From NCBI RefSeq assembly GCF_002234675.1, contig NC_019870.2, positions 1,942,485-2,006,484 on the forward strand: DNA of 64,000 nucleotides. The letters run 5' to 3'. The first letter of the stretch is position 1, and every line of letters begins with the position of its first letter. The DNA comes from Oryzias latipes (taxonomy: Eukaryota > Chordata > Actinopteri > Beloniformes > Adrianichthyidae). Positions 1-10,800 of the stretch are shown one piece after another. The position numbers and the translations under genes were made by a program. The notes below the pieces were generated by a model. It saw nothing but the letters and a program-made list of their open reading frames with translations. It was not told where the DNA came from and ran no database searches.

Positions 1-329
1 AATACCTAGCCCAATGAGTCAGGAAGGTGTGGTTGTGGAAGTGAAATGTTTTGCACTGATTTTTCGTTTTCTTTTCTTTTTGGAAGTTTGCCCCCCAAGA
101 GGAATAAAGACTAGCAGCAGCAAGACAGAGTTTATGTGTGTGAATGAAAGGAACCCAAGTGAAAGACTGAGGTTACAGGTAGAAGAGTGCAGAAAGAAGG
201 TTGAGGATTTGAAGGATCTAGAGTCAACAGTCCAGAGGAATGGAGAGTGTGAGTGCATGCAGAGCGGAGAAAAGTGATAGAGTTACAGCTCAAATGAAAG
301 GGAAAGGTATAGAAAACTGTGGTGAGAGC
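1..329. other. No gene recognised at left edge
   Basis: Short open frames occur on both strands but have no recognisable domain or splice context. The hapln1 Link-domain exons expected downstream of the minus-strand exons are not in this stretch, so they must lie outside the window. It may be the decayed upstream part of the LINE remnant that follows. Confidence 0.4.
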
Positions 330-600
330 ATCCATGTTGTTGGGCCTAGAGACTGTGAATCTATTGGTAGAAGAATGCTGAGTCTAGAGCTGCAAGGCAA
401 GAGGTCTAGACTCTAGAGGAAGACCAAAGAGGAGGTTTCTGGATGCAGTGCAGGAAGACATGAAGGTAGCTGGTGTTAGAGAATAGGATGCAGAAGACAG
501 GGTTAGATGGAGGAAGCTGATTTGCTGTGTCGACCCCTGAAGGAAAAAGCTGAAAGGAACAGAAGAAGAAAAAGACAGGATCCGAGTAACTTAATGGAAG
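330..600 (+). mobile_element. LINE reverse-transcriptase C-terminal remnant
   Basis: Conceptual translation across one frameshift and a stop gives an RGRPKRRFLDAVQEDMK-like stretch, then DAEDRVRWRKL and a CVDP-like end. This is the typical C-terminal tail of endonuclease/reverse-transcriptase proteins of non-LTR retrotransposons. The upstream part (IGRRMLSLEL) is in another frame, so the copy is dead and 5'-truncated. The family name is not determined. Confidence 0.7.
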
Positions 601-744
601 TTAATTTTGTAATTCTGCTTTCATTGCATGTAAAATTACGTTTTTACTTTTTTGTTAGTTTGCAAATTACAGTAATATACATTTTCTTTAACTGGACATT
701 TCTTTAACTGGACACTGGCTTCATTCTTCATTTTTTTGACCCCA

Positions 745-1245
745 GTAAATGGTCTACGCCATTCAGAGTGTCACACGTAAGGGGGTAGACAGCTGGTTCC
801 AATTGCAGCAGGTTTATTGGCTCAGCTAAAAGTCAACAAAGCTAAATCCGAATCAGGCAGGCAGGGGTCAAAAACGAGCATGGGAGCATCAGAGAAGAAA
901 CAGGAATAGTCAGGATCCAGGAGAGATTCGGGACAGAAGGAAGGCAAACAGAGTCAGAGACAATACAGGGTCAGGAAATCAGAAGATAAGATACAGATAA
1001 AACGCTCGGTAATGCAGGCAGAGTGGCACAAACAATACTTCACACTGAGTGAGCCTCAGTACAGTGCTTAAGTATGCTGTGATAAAAAAAAAAAAAGGTA
1101 TGCCGTGAGTGATTGCAAATGAAAGTCAGGTGTGTGGCATGTGCACTGGGGGTTGTGGGAGATGTAGTTCATTCAGTACTCCGGAAATGGTTCCCGCCGG
1201 TGACCAGAGGGGTAGAGGAAGTTCTGACTACTGACATGCTGCACA
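745..1245. mobile_element. LTR-retrotransposon-like fragment
   Basis: The segment has the composition and phrasing of fish LTR-type repeats: GTCAGGATCCAG, GGTCAGGAAATCAG, a CGCTCGGTAATGCAGGCAG block and GGGAGATGTAGTTC. No terminal duplication was located, so class and borders are tentative. It lies immediately downstream of the hapln1 Ig exon, in the intron leading to the Link-domain exons. Confidence 0.35.
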
Positions 1246-1299
1246 TCCGCAATTTTACTCCTCCTCGTGTGTTTTATGGTCTGTTCTTACAAGTCTTAC

Positions 1300-1498
1300 C
1301 TTCAAGGTCCAGGGAAACCACCACCGTTCCATCCTCCAGCCCATCAATGACTTCACACTTATATTTCCCATAATCCTCCAGGGTAATGTCTGTGATGACC
1401 AGGGAACATTCCATCGGAGAGGAGCTTTGAAGGTGCACCCGTCCATGGTAACTCCCAAAACTCTTTTTATTGTAATCCATAGCAACAAAGACGTCCTC
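1300..1498 (-). CDS. hapln1: hapln1 exon: second half of Ig domain
   Basis: 199 nt encoding residues 91-156. The acceptor is cttgtag before GAGGACGTC (EDVFVAMDY) and the donor is GAAG|gtaag. It holds the second Ig cysteine in EDYGKYKCEVIDGLED. An intron of only 91 bp (1499-1589) separates it from the first half of the Ig domain. Confidence 0.88.
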
Positions 1499-4400
1499 CT
1501 ACAAGAGGGTGAAGGCAGGAAAAGAACAGTTTTAGAATATTTACCGTAAGCTTAGCACATTTCAGATTCTGAAAGATGTAACTGGATACTTCTTTTAGGT
1601 AGTCAGAGGTTAGTTTGGTCCATTTAATCCTCATCTTGCGACTGGGTGCCAGTGATTGGTCCCTCTGGATCTTGCAGGGTAGAGTCACGTTTCCGCCTCT
1701 CCTTGAAACCACCTTGGATTGTTCTGCCACCAATGTGAGGCGAGGGCCATCTTCTGAAAAACAAAGATGGAATCTGTGAAAGAACTGCAGCTTCAAACAT
1801 TTCTAGAGCCCACAGGTCTCGCCTTCAGGTCAGAACCTGCTGATTCGAGACAACTGGACCTGACACCGCTACAGCACACGTGTTGTCCTGGTCCTACTGG
1901 CCCAGCACTCACAATATCCATAACAATCTGGACCTGAGAGCAGATGTTCCTTCTATCCAGTAGGTGGCAGTATTACCTTATTTTTGTTTGTTTACCCTCC
2001 ACCAAAAAAAGATTGAAAAGGAAATGAAAAAGAAGGAGATAAAGAAGGAAAGATCTTCTAGAGCTCAGAGTGTATCCCTTAATTTTTCTATGGTCTGTCT
2101 TTAGAGCACATCATTTGGTTCCACACCCAGATGCTTTCATGGATTCATAAGACAGGTTAAGTTCAATTTTGGAAAATCATTCCCACCTCTACGGCGCCAG
2201 AGTCCTCTGAACCGATATCTGAACCACCTTTCACCTTTGGCCCAGCCTCAGCACGCTTAATCAGGTTCAAGCACAGACAAACCAACAGACTATGGGTCCG
2301 GCGTGAACCCAGAATCCGTGTCAGGGACTTTGCCTCCTTCAAACCCACTTCTCGGAAAAGCTCTGTTAGCTAAAATGTTTTTGTTTAGCATTTCTTGTTT
2401 TTTTTGCTCATGTCCAGGTTTCAGAAATGATTTTGTCTGTAAATATGGAAGACTGGTGTTTGCTGGCCTTTGTGTTCGGTGTGAAAGCAAACCAAAGAGT
2501 CACGTAACTTTAGAGGATACGGATTTAAGGAGTAGGATAAAAACGCTTGGAGCGCCTCTCAGGCAGTGATGCCACAAGCAAGCCGCCGTTAAAACTGTGT
2601 GAAGCTTCCAGGGGGTTCAGCCATGAAACACCACGGTGGTATCACAGGTTCCTTGTGTTGTCATCAGGGCTTGAATGAGATGCTGAGATATCCTTCTAGA
2701 GAAGTGCTACTCCACCAACTGAGTGAAGTCTTAAACCCAACTGGGTTCTCACATTATGACATCACAAAATGAGGAACCGCCCCTTCCAGGAAGAGTTTGC
2801 ACTGCCAGTTCTGCCCCAGGCTAATACACACACACACTTTCTCAGTGGAGCTAGTGGTGATCGACTAAACACTTTCCTTTTCTATCCACAATGTGCACAT
2901 CCATCTTTGCAAAAGTTCGGATATTGTTTGTTTTCGTGGGCGAAACGCCGACACGCGGCCGAGACCGACGCTAGGATGACGTCATGAAATGGGCGGCACC
3001 CACAAGGAGCGAAAGGCGGAGCCTCAGAGATCGAGTCATCTTACTTCCGCGTAGGAAAATGAGCTGTGAAAATAACTTAATATTTCATCAAATGTATAAT
3101 TTTTTAGTGTGCCAAAGGTAATATATTATCATATTTATGGATATAGTTTACTCTGAAAGGCTTAAGAAAAGCAGGATATACCCTTTAGTTAGGATTCTTG
3201 TTAAAATTTATTCCAGTTTGGCGGGCCAGATTTTAATAATGCAAATGGCCCCTGGGTCGTAGTTTGGCCACCCCTGGACTGGAGTGTGGCGTACGGACAC
3301 TGTGCGATACCATCACGCGTGTCTCATAAGTCTGTGTAACTTCAGGTAAGACTGTTTTGGAACTTTAGGTTGAGGTGGGAAGTTTTTGTGAATTCACTCA
3401 GGTTTGGTTTAGTCTTTTAGTGTTTGAGTTTGAAAAGGTTTGTTGGTTGAGGGTCACGTTCTCTGTGAGAACCGACAGAATTCTGGGTGTTTGGAAGTAT
3501 GCCTCATTGTTTTCAGAACCACACGGCTTCTCTCGTACGACAACCTTTTGGGACCTCGCTCGGAATGGAGATTCTCAGTAACAGAAACATTGACTTCTGT
3601 TTAGAAGATTTGGACTTTATTCTTCATAGCTTCAATTTCTTTCTTGTTACGGCTGCACTAACGTTCCATTGTGGAATGTTAGGACATAATGTTATCTTTC
3701 TGTCCCTCATCTCTTTTTGCTCGTCTCGGTGGAAGTTCTTTGCGGTTTGTGGTTATTTTCTGGTCGAGTTTGTCGTCTAGTTTGTGGTGGCCGACGAAGC
3801 TGCTTCTTTTGAGCGGTCCACAGTTGGGGAGCGTGGTGGAGCGGCCAGTCTGTCAGGAGGATGGTACCACAGACGATTCTTCTGCTGGCTTGGCTCGTCT
3901 TCCCTCCAGCTGCTGTGTAAGCACGCGTCCAGGTTGAGCCCAGCGGCTAATGGCCCATCGATCCGTTGTTCGGAGCTGATGGGCCGTTTCAGGGGGGAGT
4001 TTTTAATTTCTTTGAACTAATTCTTCTCCTGAGGATGAGGGTCTGCAGCTGCTGTCATGGTTTTCCTGTTTGTTTTCTCTGATCCGCGAGGTCTCACGTG
4101 TAAACCTGCAAAGCCATCTTCTGTTGGTTATCTTGGTTAAAAATGGCTGCTTTTAGTTAAGTCCCCCAAAACGGTTTTTGCATCTTGTCTAAAACACGTT
4201 TGAAGAAGCTTTATTCAAACCAAGCCTTAGAACATCCATTGGATTCTGTTTTTGTTTCGGTTCCTTTTGGACCATTTTATTGTGTTTACATTTACGTCTG
4301 ATGAAAAATATTTCAAATAAATTTACTGGACTTCGTTTCGACTGCTGGAGATGAAATGGTTTTTGAAAGAACAGTAGAAAAGTGAGGTTTTGTTCTTCTT

Positions 4401-5712
4401 TCATGTAGAAATCACAGTTTAACATATTTTTGAAGGTATTACTGAAGTAGTTCAAGTTTAAAGCAGTTGTTTGTTTTCATGGGTTAGTATTTTAAACCGC
4501 TTTTAAAGATAATTACGTCAGGGATAATGCGCCCGACCAGGTGTCCATCGTCACGAATTAACGGATGAAGTGGAAGCCTGAGCCATCCCACGCGGAGCGG
4601 AGGGCCGTTGCTCTCGCAGACTATTTGATGCGTGATGCAGCTCGTTGTCATGGTAACGGCTGATCCGGCAAAGCGATATATCTATGCTGATGATCATGAT
4701 GTGTTAAATAAAGCATCAGCTCAGAGAGAAAGTTCAGCTCTTACCGCTTGTTTTTGTCCAGAATATGAAGATAAAGGTTATTTTAAAGATTCCAGCGGAG
4801 TGATACAGAACATTTAGGCTATGTGACCGGAACTCCTTTTTTATGTATGCATTATCCCTGTGGATTATTACTTTTTAATCTGCACCTGGCAACCAATCAC
4901 CCGGACCATGGGATAAGAACATTTAAGTGATTAATTATCCAGCTATTACTGTATTCAGATATTAAATATTAAAGTTAAGCTCTTAAATATTTCATTTAGT
5001 TTATACATTATAATCTTTCAATCAGATAAAACACAGTTTTGGACATTTCATTGATATTTGTAGGAGTTACTTCTTATTTTATTCTTGATTAAACAAAATC
5101 CATTTGAAAATGTTTCCTCGTTATTTTAAATGACTGTTTTCTTTGATCAGGTAAAAATCAAAGAGCAGAAGCATCTTCAGGAGACTCCCAGACTATCAAT
5201 GAGGCTTTTAACCCTGGATAATCCAACAACATCTTTCTCCTTGGCTTTTAGAGTTCCTTTAAACTTTTTTTTTACTTCATTTTGAACCAAAACAGCAGCC
5301 AAAGGAAAATAATTTGACCCCGTGGGTTCTCCGGGGTTAAAGTCATTACGACGGCCTCATGCTAGAAGAACCGAGGAACGCTCAGTCATGTTCATGGAAA
5401 TGTGGAAAGCTTTTCCTCAGTGATGTTTAATGCTCCTCCATGCAGCTTCTGATTGGTCCGCACCGCCGTTCTCCCGCCTGAGCAGTTGTTTGACATCTTT
5501 CCAGCAGGATGGAAATGAATGAGGAAGGAGAAACCCTCCAGAGTCAGGGTCACCAACAGAACACAGCAAGATCTCCGCTGATTCGGGAGCGCAGAGGGCA
5601 GCTCACCTGTGACATAGATGGTTCTGGAGAACTCCAGGTCCGGGTACAGAACGTCTAAAGCATTCTCTGCCACGCTGACTGAGACCAAAGCACAGATGAG
5701 CGCAGGAATCAT
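1300..5712 (-). CDS. hapln1: hapln1, 5' coding part (partial; 3' end beyond window)
   Basis: Hyaluronan and proteoglycan link protein 1 is a secreted matrix protein that stabilises hyaluronan-aggrecan/versican complexes. The coding exons seen are complement(5607..5712), complement(1590..1753) and complement(1300..1498), giving 156 residues in frame. Residues 1-16 are a hydrophobic signal peptide (MIPALICALVSVSV). Residues 36-156 form a V-type Ig domain with GGNVTLPC (Cys62), RIKWTKLTSDYLKE and EDYGKYKCEV (Cys138), very close to vertebrate HAPLN1. N57-V-T is a glycosylation sequon. Cys121 looks like an extra, unpaired cysteine. The last exon ends in phase 1 at GAAG|gtaag. The two Link domains (about 200 residues) should lie left of position 1. 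HAPLN1 is preferred over HAPLN2-4 because of the sequence and its neighbours cetn3 and mef2c, all from human 5q14; the a/b paralogue is undecided. Confidence 0.9.
1590..1753 (-). CDS. hapln1: hapln1 exon: first half of Ig domain
   Basis: 164 nt encoding residues 36-90. The acceptor is ttttcag before AAGATGGCC and the donor is AAAGAA|gtatcc. The translation runs EDGPRLTLVAEQ to LTSDYLKE and includes the first Ig cysteine in LPCK. The frame joins both neighbouring exons without a stop. Confidence 0.9.
1957..1971 (+). promoter_or_regulatory. CTCF-like motif
   Basis: CCAGTAGGTGGCAGT fits the 15-base pattern CCASYAGRKGGCRSY at every position. Occupancy is inference. It lies in the hapln1 intron, 200 bp upstream (in gene sense) of the Ig exons. 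Confidence 0.45.
1972..2737. other. hapln1 intron, no recognised element
   Basis: Intron sequence between the signal-peptide exon and the Ig exons. I see no coding exon, RNA gene or bounded repeat here. Confidence 0.4.
2738..3188 (-). mobile_element. MITE family A, copy 1 (truncated)
   Basis: Reverse-strand relative of the elements at 14669-15247 and 33125-33689. They share the GTGATGTCACA block, the CTTCCTGGAAGGGGCGGTTC region, a GACGTCATGAAATGGGCGG block and the GATAATATATTACC tract. The right end (GGATATACCCTTTA) matches the family terminus. The left about 120 bp do not match, so the copy is truncated or recombined. Confidence 0.75.
3212..3287. mobile_element. hAT-type MITE end fragment
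   Basis: GCGGGCCAGATTTTAATAAT, then GCAAATGGCCCCTGGG and a GTTTGGCCACCCCTG end, resemble the terminus of widespread fish hAT non-autonomous elements. No matching opposite end or target duplication was found. Confidence 0.45.
3288..4518. other. hapln1 intron, no recognised element
   Basis: Open frames of up to 97 codons overlap on the plus strand around 3375-4020. They lack domains, flanking splice logic or codon structure. I regard them as chance frames. Confidence 0.4.
4519..4860. mobile_element. Short TIR element (CAGGGATAATGC termini)
   Basis: The 342-bp segment begins CAGGGATAATGC and ends GCATTATCCCTG, a perfect 12-bp terminal inverted repeat. The left arm continues GCCCGACCAGGTGTCCAT, which resembles a known fish repeat. 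The CAGGG start suggests hAT, but I cannot see a convincing 8-bp target duplication. Confidence 0.65.
4861..5606. other. AT-rich hapln1 intron
   Basis: Only AT-rich sequence is seen. No feature can be supported before the signal-peptide exon. Confidence 0.4.
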
Positions 5713-5741
5713 CTCGGCTCACCACGGCGGGGCTCCGATCG
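5607..5741 (-). CDS. hapln1: hapln1 exon: 5' UTR end, start codon and signal peptide
   Basis: The acceptor is tctctgcag before CGATCGG, giving a 29-nt 5' UTR and then ATG at 5712. It encodes 35 codons plus one base (MIPALICALVSVSV... to TIYVT). The donor is GTCACAG|gtgagc. The start is chosen because it opens a signal peptide and the upstream splice acceptor leaves no longer frame. Confidence 0.85.
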
Positions 5742-7309
5742 CTGCAGAGACACACCACACATGCAGGGAGGGGTTATCGTCCGGGACATGCAGCTGAAAG
5801 TATCCCTGCAGTCGCACCGTGCAGCTGCATTTCCATCTGCAGTGCTGCCCCCCCCCCCCCCCCCCCCCCCCCCCGGAGGACGCTGTCATTACCACTGGAG
5901 TGCACGGCGCCGCCTGCCTTCCACTCTGAACGTGTTCCACGCAAACACAGAGGACGGGGAAACCAAAGTTGACTCAGCACATGAAGAACCCCTCACCCCC
6001 ACCCCCATGCACAGGCAGGATGTGCCCTCCCCCCCCCAAAAAAAGAAAAAAAAACTAACCAGAATTGTGTACGTACTGTGCAGTGTCACGTTCCCTCCAG
6101 CACCTCTCAACTTTACAGACAGAGCGGCGGTCTGCAGCGTCACCCCCCCCCACACACACACACACACACTCTGTCTCTGTGAGGACAGAAAGGAAACAGC
6201 CCCCCCCCATCCTGGGCTTCATCCCAGCAAAGCAAAGCAGGCCTTATCAGTGGATACGGATGCAGAACACGGGACCTTCATGTCTGAGCTTGACCTCTCT
6301 GGAACTCGACCCTTACGTGTTGTAGACGTATTCACTCTGACGTGTCTCCGCAGGACGACCACAGGAAAAAGAAGAGCCCCTCTACGGGCCCAGCAGTGGA
6401 CAACCTTGAAACTCCGTCCGGGTCACCCGGGACCCACACCTGCAGACGGCCAGTGTTCAGACGGAGAGCTGGAAGTGTTCATAGCTTCGAGAGCATTTTA
6501 AATTCTAACTGTCTGAAGAACATACATGCAGATGTAGACCAACCAGCTGACTGAGATGGAAACACACTTTTTGGAATTTCTGTTTTATCTCGTAAAAAAG
6601 TCAAACTCTCTTTTTAATCTTTAACTGTTTACTTTTATTACAAAAGTTAAAGTTTAGAAAATGTTTTTGTTGTTATACTAAAAATGTATTTTTTAACTAA
6701 TTTCAGTTCATTGGCTTTCTATCAAGTATTGACATGAAACGATGTTTATAGAGTAATTAAGTTACTTTTTAATTACTAAGTACTTGATTTACTAGATTAC
6801 TTTTTAGATCAAGCAGTGCTTAACGAATTGTTTTTAAGTAATGTTCCTATAACACATCTACTTCTGATGCACCCCCCCGTAGTCTTCATCGACTTCGTCC
6901 CAAACTGCTGATGCTCTTCCTCGTTTGCCAGGAGGAGTCAGCAGAATAAGTGCAGCACGCATCACTTGTTACCCCTCCCTCCATGAAAACGATTAACACA
7001 ACAAGGGGGGTGGCAGAGCGACTGCATCACTGTGTGTGTGTGTGTGGGGGGGGGGGGGGTTCTCTTTCCTTATGAGAAAGGTGACATCCTTTAGTCCGTG
7101 TACATGACAGGGCGGAACAGGAACATGTGATGAGACCACATGAAGATGGGGGGGGGGGGCAGAAGCAGCAGAAATGATGCAGAGGACTGAAGTTTCAGCT
7201 CCATGAGCAGTTGGTGACTTTAGTGAGTTTCAGCCTCGTTCTGAGATTCAGCCGATTTGATGCAGAGCGCCTTACGGAGCCCTGGACATGACGTACAAGA
7301 AAAGGTTTT
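5742..7309. other. hapln1 intron 1, low-complexity stretch
   Basis: Contains a 27-base C run (5848-5874), short A/C-rich and CA tracts near 6010-6210, a GT/G tract near 7032-7058 and a G run near 7149. A 246-codon frame here runs through these tracts and is not considered a gene. Confidence 0.5.
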
Positions 7310-8150
7310 TTAAATTATTCCCGCAAATTAAAAATTTGTATCAGCAAATTAGAATTTTGTGCTAATAACTTGTAATTTTGTGCAAACACTTTTGCATTTT
7401 GTGTGAACACATTAGCATTTTGTGTGTACAAATTAGCATTTGGCGCACACAAAATGAGCATTTGGCGCAAACAAAGTTAGCATTTTGTGCAGAAAAATTT
7501 GTACTTCATGCACACAAATAGTATATTGTGGGAACAAATTATAAAATACTGTAGCGACCTGGGGGTTAGCCCCGCCTTCAGCCCATAAGACTAATGGGAA
7601 GTGGGGAATCTTGATGTGAAAACCATGAGTGAGAGGGCTGGGAACACAAGTGATCCCCATGCTGTTAGGCTGTTCGTGGTGTGTTGCCTGTTTCTTCCTC
7701 TCTGAGACTGTCCGGGGTCGTGTGGCGTATGGAGCACAGACAGCTCTCCACAGACAGACAACTCCAACTGCATTTCGTTGCCTTGTACCTACATGTGCAG
7801 TGACAATAAAGTTGAATCTAATTTAATCTAATCTAAAACTTAGCCAGTTAATCAGCAGCTTGGCTCTTGCTTCCCCGCAAAAGTGACGTACCAGCTGGGT
7901 CGTTACAATACTATATTATTTTGTGCAAACAAATGAGCTTTGTGCACACAATTAGGATTTTTTGGTCACAAATTAGCATTAAGTGGACACGAATTAACCT
8001 TTTGTGCACACAAATTACCATTCTGTGCAAATAATTAGTATTCTGTGATTAAAACTAGTATTCTGTGAGCACAAATTAGTGGTAGGAATTGAAGATACTA
8101 AATAGTCTAATACTAATAGTAATTTGTCCACACAAAATGCTAACAAAACA
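7310..8150. repeat. Degenerate tandem array (about 20-25 bp unit), interrupted
   Basis: Many imperfect copies of a unit like TTTTGTGCACACAAATTAGCA occupy 7320-7550 and again 7915-8140. The two halves are separated by an unrelated 360-bp insertion, so they were probably one array before the insertion. Confidence 0.75.
7551..7912. mobile_element. Insertion with TG...CA ends and LINE-type tail
   Basis: The segment starts TGTAGCGACC and ends GGTCGTTACA, flanked on each side by ATAC, as expected of a solo LTR or short TIR element with a 4-bp target duplication. Inside, near 7755-7840, lies CATTTCGTTGCCTTGTAC and ACAATAAAGTTGAATCTAAT followed by TCTAA repeats, the 3' tail of an L2/Maui-like LINE. 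It therefore looks composite. Confidence 0.5.
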
Positions 8151-9609
8151 GTATGTTTTTTATTTTATTGGTTCAGGTTATTTAGACCACCTGAGCTCAA
8201 ACGATGGAACAAGGGGACACTTCCACTAACAGCGTAAATGCAAAAACGAAACGTCTGATTGGGAGTTCTGGCTCATCACTGTAGGCTGGTTCTAGCCCAG
8301 ATATGGAGATGGAGATAACACTGACATCATCGCCCCGCCTCCCCTCTAGAAATGCTTATGCAAATTGAATAATGCGACAATGTTCGCAGGGTGGATGTGA
8401 AAATGAAAATCCCCTCTTTGCATTTTCATTTTAATTATGACACAGAATACACGTTTTTAAGTAAAAAATAAAATCATTTTGAAGTATTGACTTTTATTTT
8501 TAATTATGCTACAGAATTGCTTCCGTACTTAAAGTGCGCATTAGTCTTTTAACATCCACTGAGTCATTTCCTGCGTTCAGCAGACCGTAACGGTGGGAAC
8601 GTTCCTCTGCTTCCACCTGTGTGGATGGTAAACAAGGCCAGGTGTGTGTCTGTGTCTTCCTCGTCTGTCCTCACATAGAATGAAGGTTCTGCTCCTCCTC
8701 CTCCTCCAGGACTGTTTTACAGCCCTTCCTCACCTGCTTCCAGGTGGATTAATAAAAAAATAACCCATCCATATATGTTTTTATAAAAATTGCATTTAGT
8801 CCCTTCTACAAATTTAAATGAAAAAAAAAAACAGAGAAAGGCGCCATTTTTTTTTTTAACTTGTCCTGTCCAACAGCTAGGCAGGCAGATGAGAGCTGAG
8901 GGCCTCTTGTGTTGGACATATTTTACTTTAACAAGAGGGGTTATTAATCTTCAGACAAACCAAAGGTATGTCTGAATAAACCCCTTTTGTAATTGAGGCC
9001 AAACTTTATTAATTTCAATCATGTTTGAAAATCTTTGGTGTTGGACCGGACGGAAAAGGAAAGAGGGGAAGAAGAGAGAGGGACGTTAGAGAGAGGGGGG
9101 GGGGGGGTAGGAGGGTGATAATAGGAGGGGAAGGGGGGTAAGACCATGAAGCAGCATAGAGCAACAAGTTTACTGGTTGTTTATCATTATGGTAAGGTTC
9201 AAATGTAGTACAAAAAGGGCGGGGCCTGTTCACACACACACTCAAATGTTATCAACACACCTGCTAGCTGCAAAAATGTCCACCTGTCGACATGTACACA
9301 AAACAGATAGTGTTCACACACGCATACTTATGCCTTAAAACCAACTAGTGTGAAATATTTCATTCATTCAATCATGCAAACTATTATTGCAAAGGTGAGC
9401 TAACACCTGTGCTCAGGTGAGTGTTTATGTTCGAAAAGGCGCCATTTTTAAAAACATTTTTTTATGAATTTGTGACGTGCAACTCTCAACTTTTTTGCCT
9501 CTTCTGTTTCTTTAAATCTGGGGAATTTTGAATTTCTGTAAAGAAAACAAATGTGAAATATATTATATTGCAATATTTACTCCAATGTCTTTTAATAATG
9601 TGTGCATTT
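8151..9609. other. hapln1 intron 1, nothing recognised
   Basis: AT-rich sequence with a G run near 9098-9108 and short A/T tracts. No exon, RNA gene or bounded transposon is supported. Confidence 0.4.
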
Positions 9610-9833
9610 TTAACCCTTGTGCTATCCTAGGCACTTTGACATTGGGAGTTGGGTCATCTAGACCCACTAGACAGTGCTCTGAACCTTTTTTCTTCAATGA
9701 TTTGTGATCTTCACTGGTGTCCATGGATTACATGAAATCTTTCCACCTTTATCCACCTTTGTCATGGTAGGGAGAACACGTCAATGGAAGGGGGGGGGTC
9801 ATCTAAGATAGCACAACGGTTAAAGTGAAGAAC
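9610..9833. mobile_element. piggyBac-type MITE flanked by TTAA
   Basis: TTAA at 9610-9613 is followed by CCCTTGTGCTATC. The other end is GATAGCACAACGG followed by TTAA at 9830-9833. The 13-bp termini are inverted with one mismatch. TTAA target sites and CCC-type ends are typical of piggyBac elements. Too short to encode a transposase. Confidence 0.85.
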
Positions 9834-10244
9834 AGTCTCTCAGACTCAGTCAGACTCAGATGAGAGATTCTGATTGACCTGATCCACCTGATCCAGGTAA
9901 TTAAGTGCAAGCAGAGCAGGTCCAGCTGGAAAACGGGGTCGGGTTCTGGTTTAACGGTCCGTTCCGTCCAGGCAACATAAGATAGAGTCACTTAATGACC
10001 TCAAGACTTAATTTTAGCCTCCAGACGTTTATAACGTCAGTGAAAAGTGTTTACCCTTCAGGTCAAACGAGCTGGGAGTGAAGTCATGTGTTGTCCCACA
10101 GCGAGCAGCGGGACCCCTCCCCGACCCGACAGCTGGAACTTTGTTAAGTAACCATTCTGAGAAGGAGCCGGCGCCAATGCAAGCATTTACACACAATCAG
10201 CCTCTGCGTGGTGGAAGAGACTCTGAAAGGACCTGTGTGTTCAC

Positions 10245-10271
10245 GTGTGTGTGTGTGTGTGTGTGTGTGTG
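10245..10271. repeat. (GT)n microsatellite
   Basis: Uninterrupted GT dinucleotides, about 13 copies. Confidence 0.95.
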
Positions 10272-10689
10272 AGGCACCAAAGCAAACATCAGACCTGACA
10301 TCCGCCAATGAAACGCCTTTTCGCCAACATCAGGCTCCTTTGTCGGGTCGACCACTGGAGGCTGGTTTCAGAAATGTCCCAGCGATTTATTTTAAAAATG
10401 GAGTCAAACAGCTTTTTGTGTCTTCAGATTTAATTCATTACTACTATTTTAAACCAGCTGTTTTTATTTAACTACATACATGTCTAGGCGCGTGGTGTTA
10501 TGTTTATCAGGCGGGTCGACAAAAAAGCAAACAAACTTGAATTTACTTTTTCCCGCCCTTTTATGGAATGATCCATGCAGGAAATGTCTGCTGACGACAA
10601 ACCGAGTTGAAGGTCTTCAGGTTTGTTTCATTTTGACGCTTTATTGATTCAATTGTTCCCATTTTTGTTTGAGCAGTAAAGGAATCGAC

Positions 10690-10800
10690 AAAAAGGTCCT
10701 CCGACGGACAGGCGACCTGTGACCTCCACCTTCACCCGACAGTAGTTGGGGATAGGCTCCAGCAGCCCTGCTGTGATCCCTATCGGGATACCGCGGGCTT
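10690..10800 (+). mobile_element. RTE/Rex-like LINE or SINE tail remnant
   Basis: Contains GGGGATAGGCTCCAGCAGCC preceded by GGCGACCTGTGACC. This resembles the widespread fish repeat ending with TGGGATAGGCTCCAGC followed by a CGACCC stretch. The copy is eroded and has no tail. Confidence 0.45.

Noticed and set aside
1..1299. hapln1 Link-domain exons at the left edge
   Set aside because: No VVFPY-like start, HEAQ motif or CDAGWL-type motif found on the minus strand; they must be outside the window.
5761..6501. 246-codon plus-strand frame
   Set aside because: It runs through a 27-base C tract, CA repeats and the antisense of the hapln1 signal exon flank; composition is low complexity.
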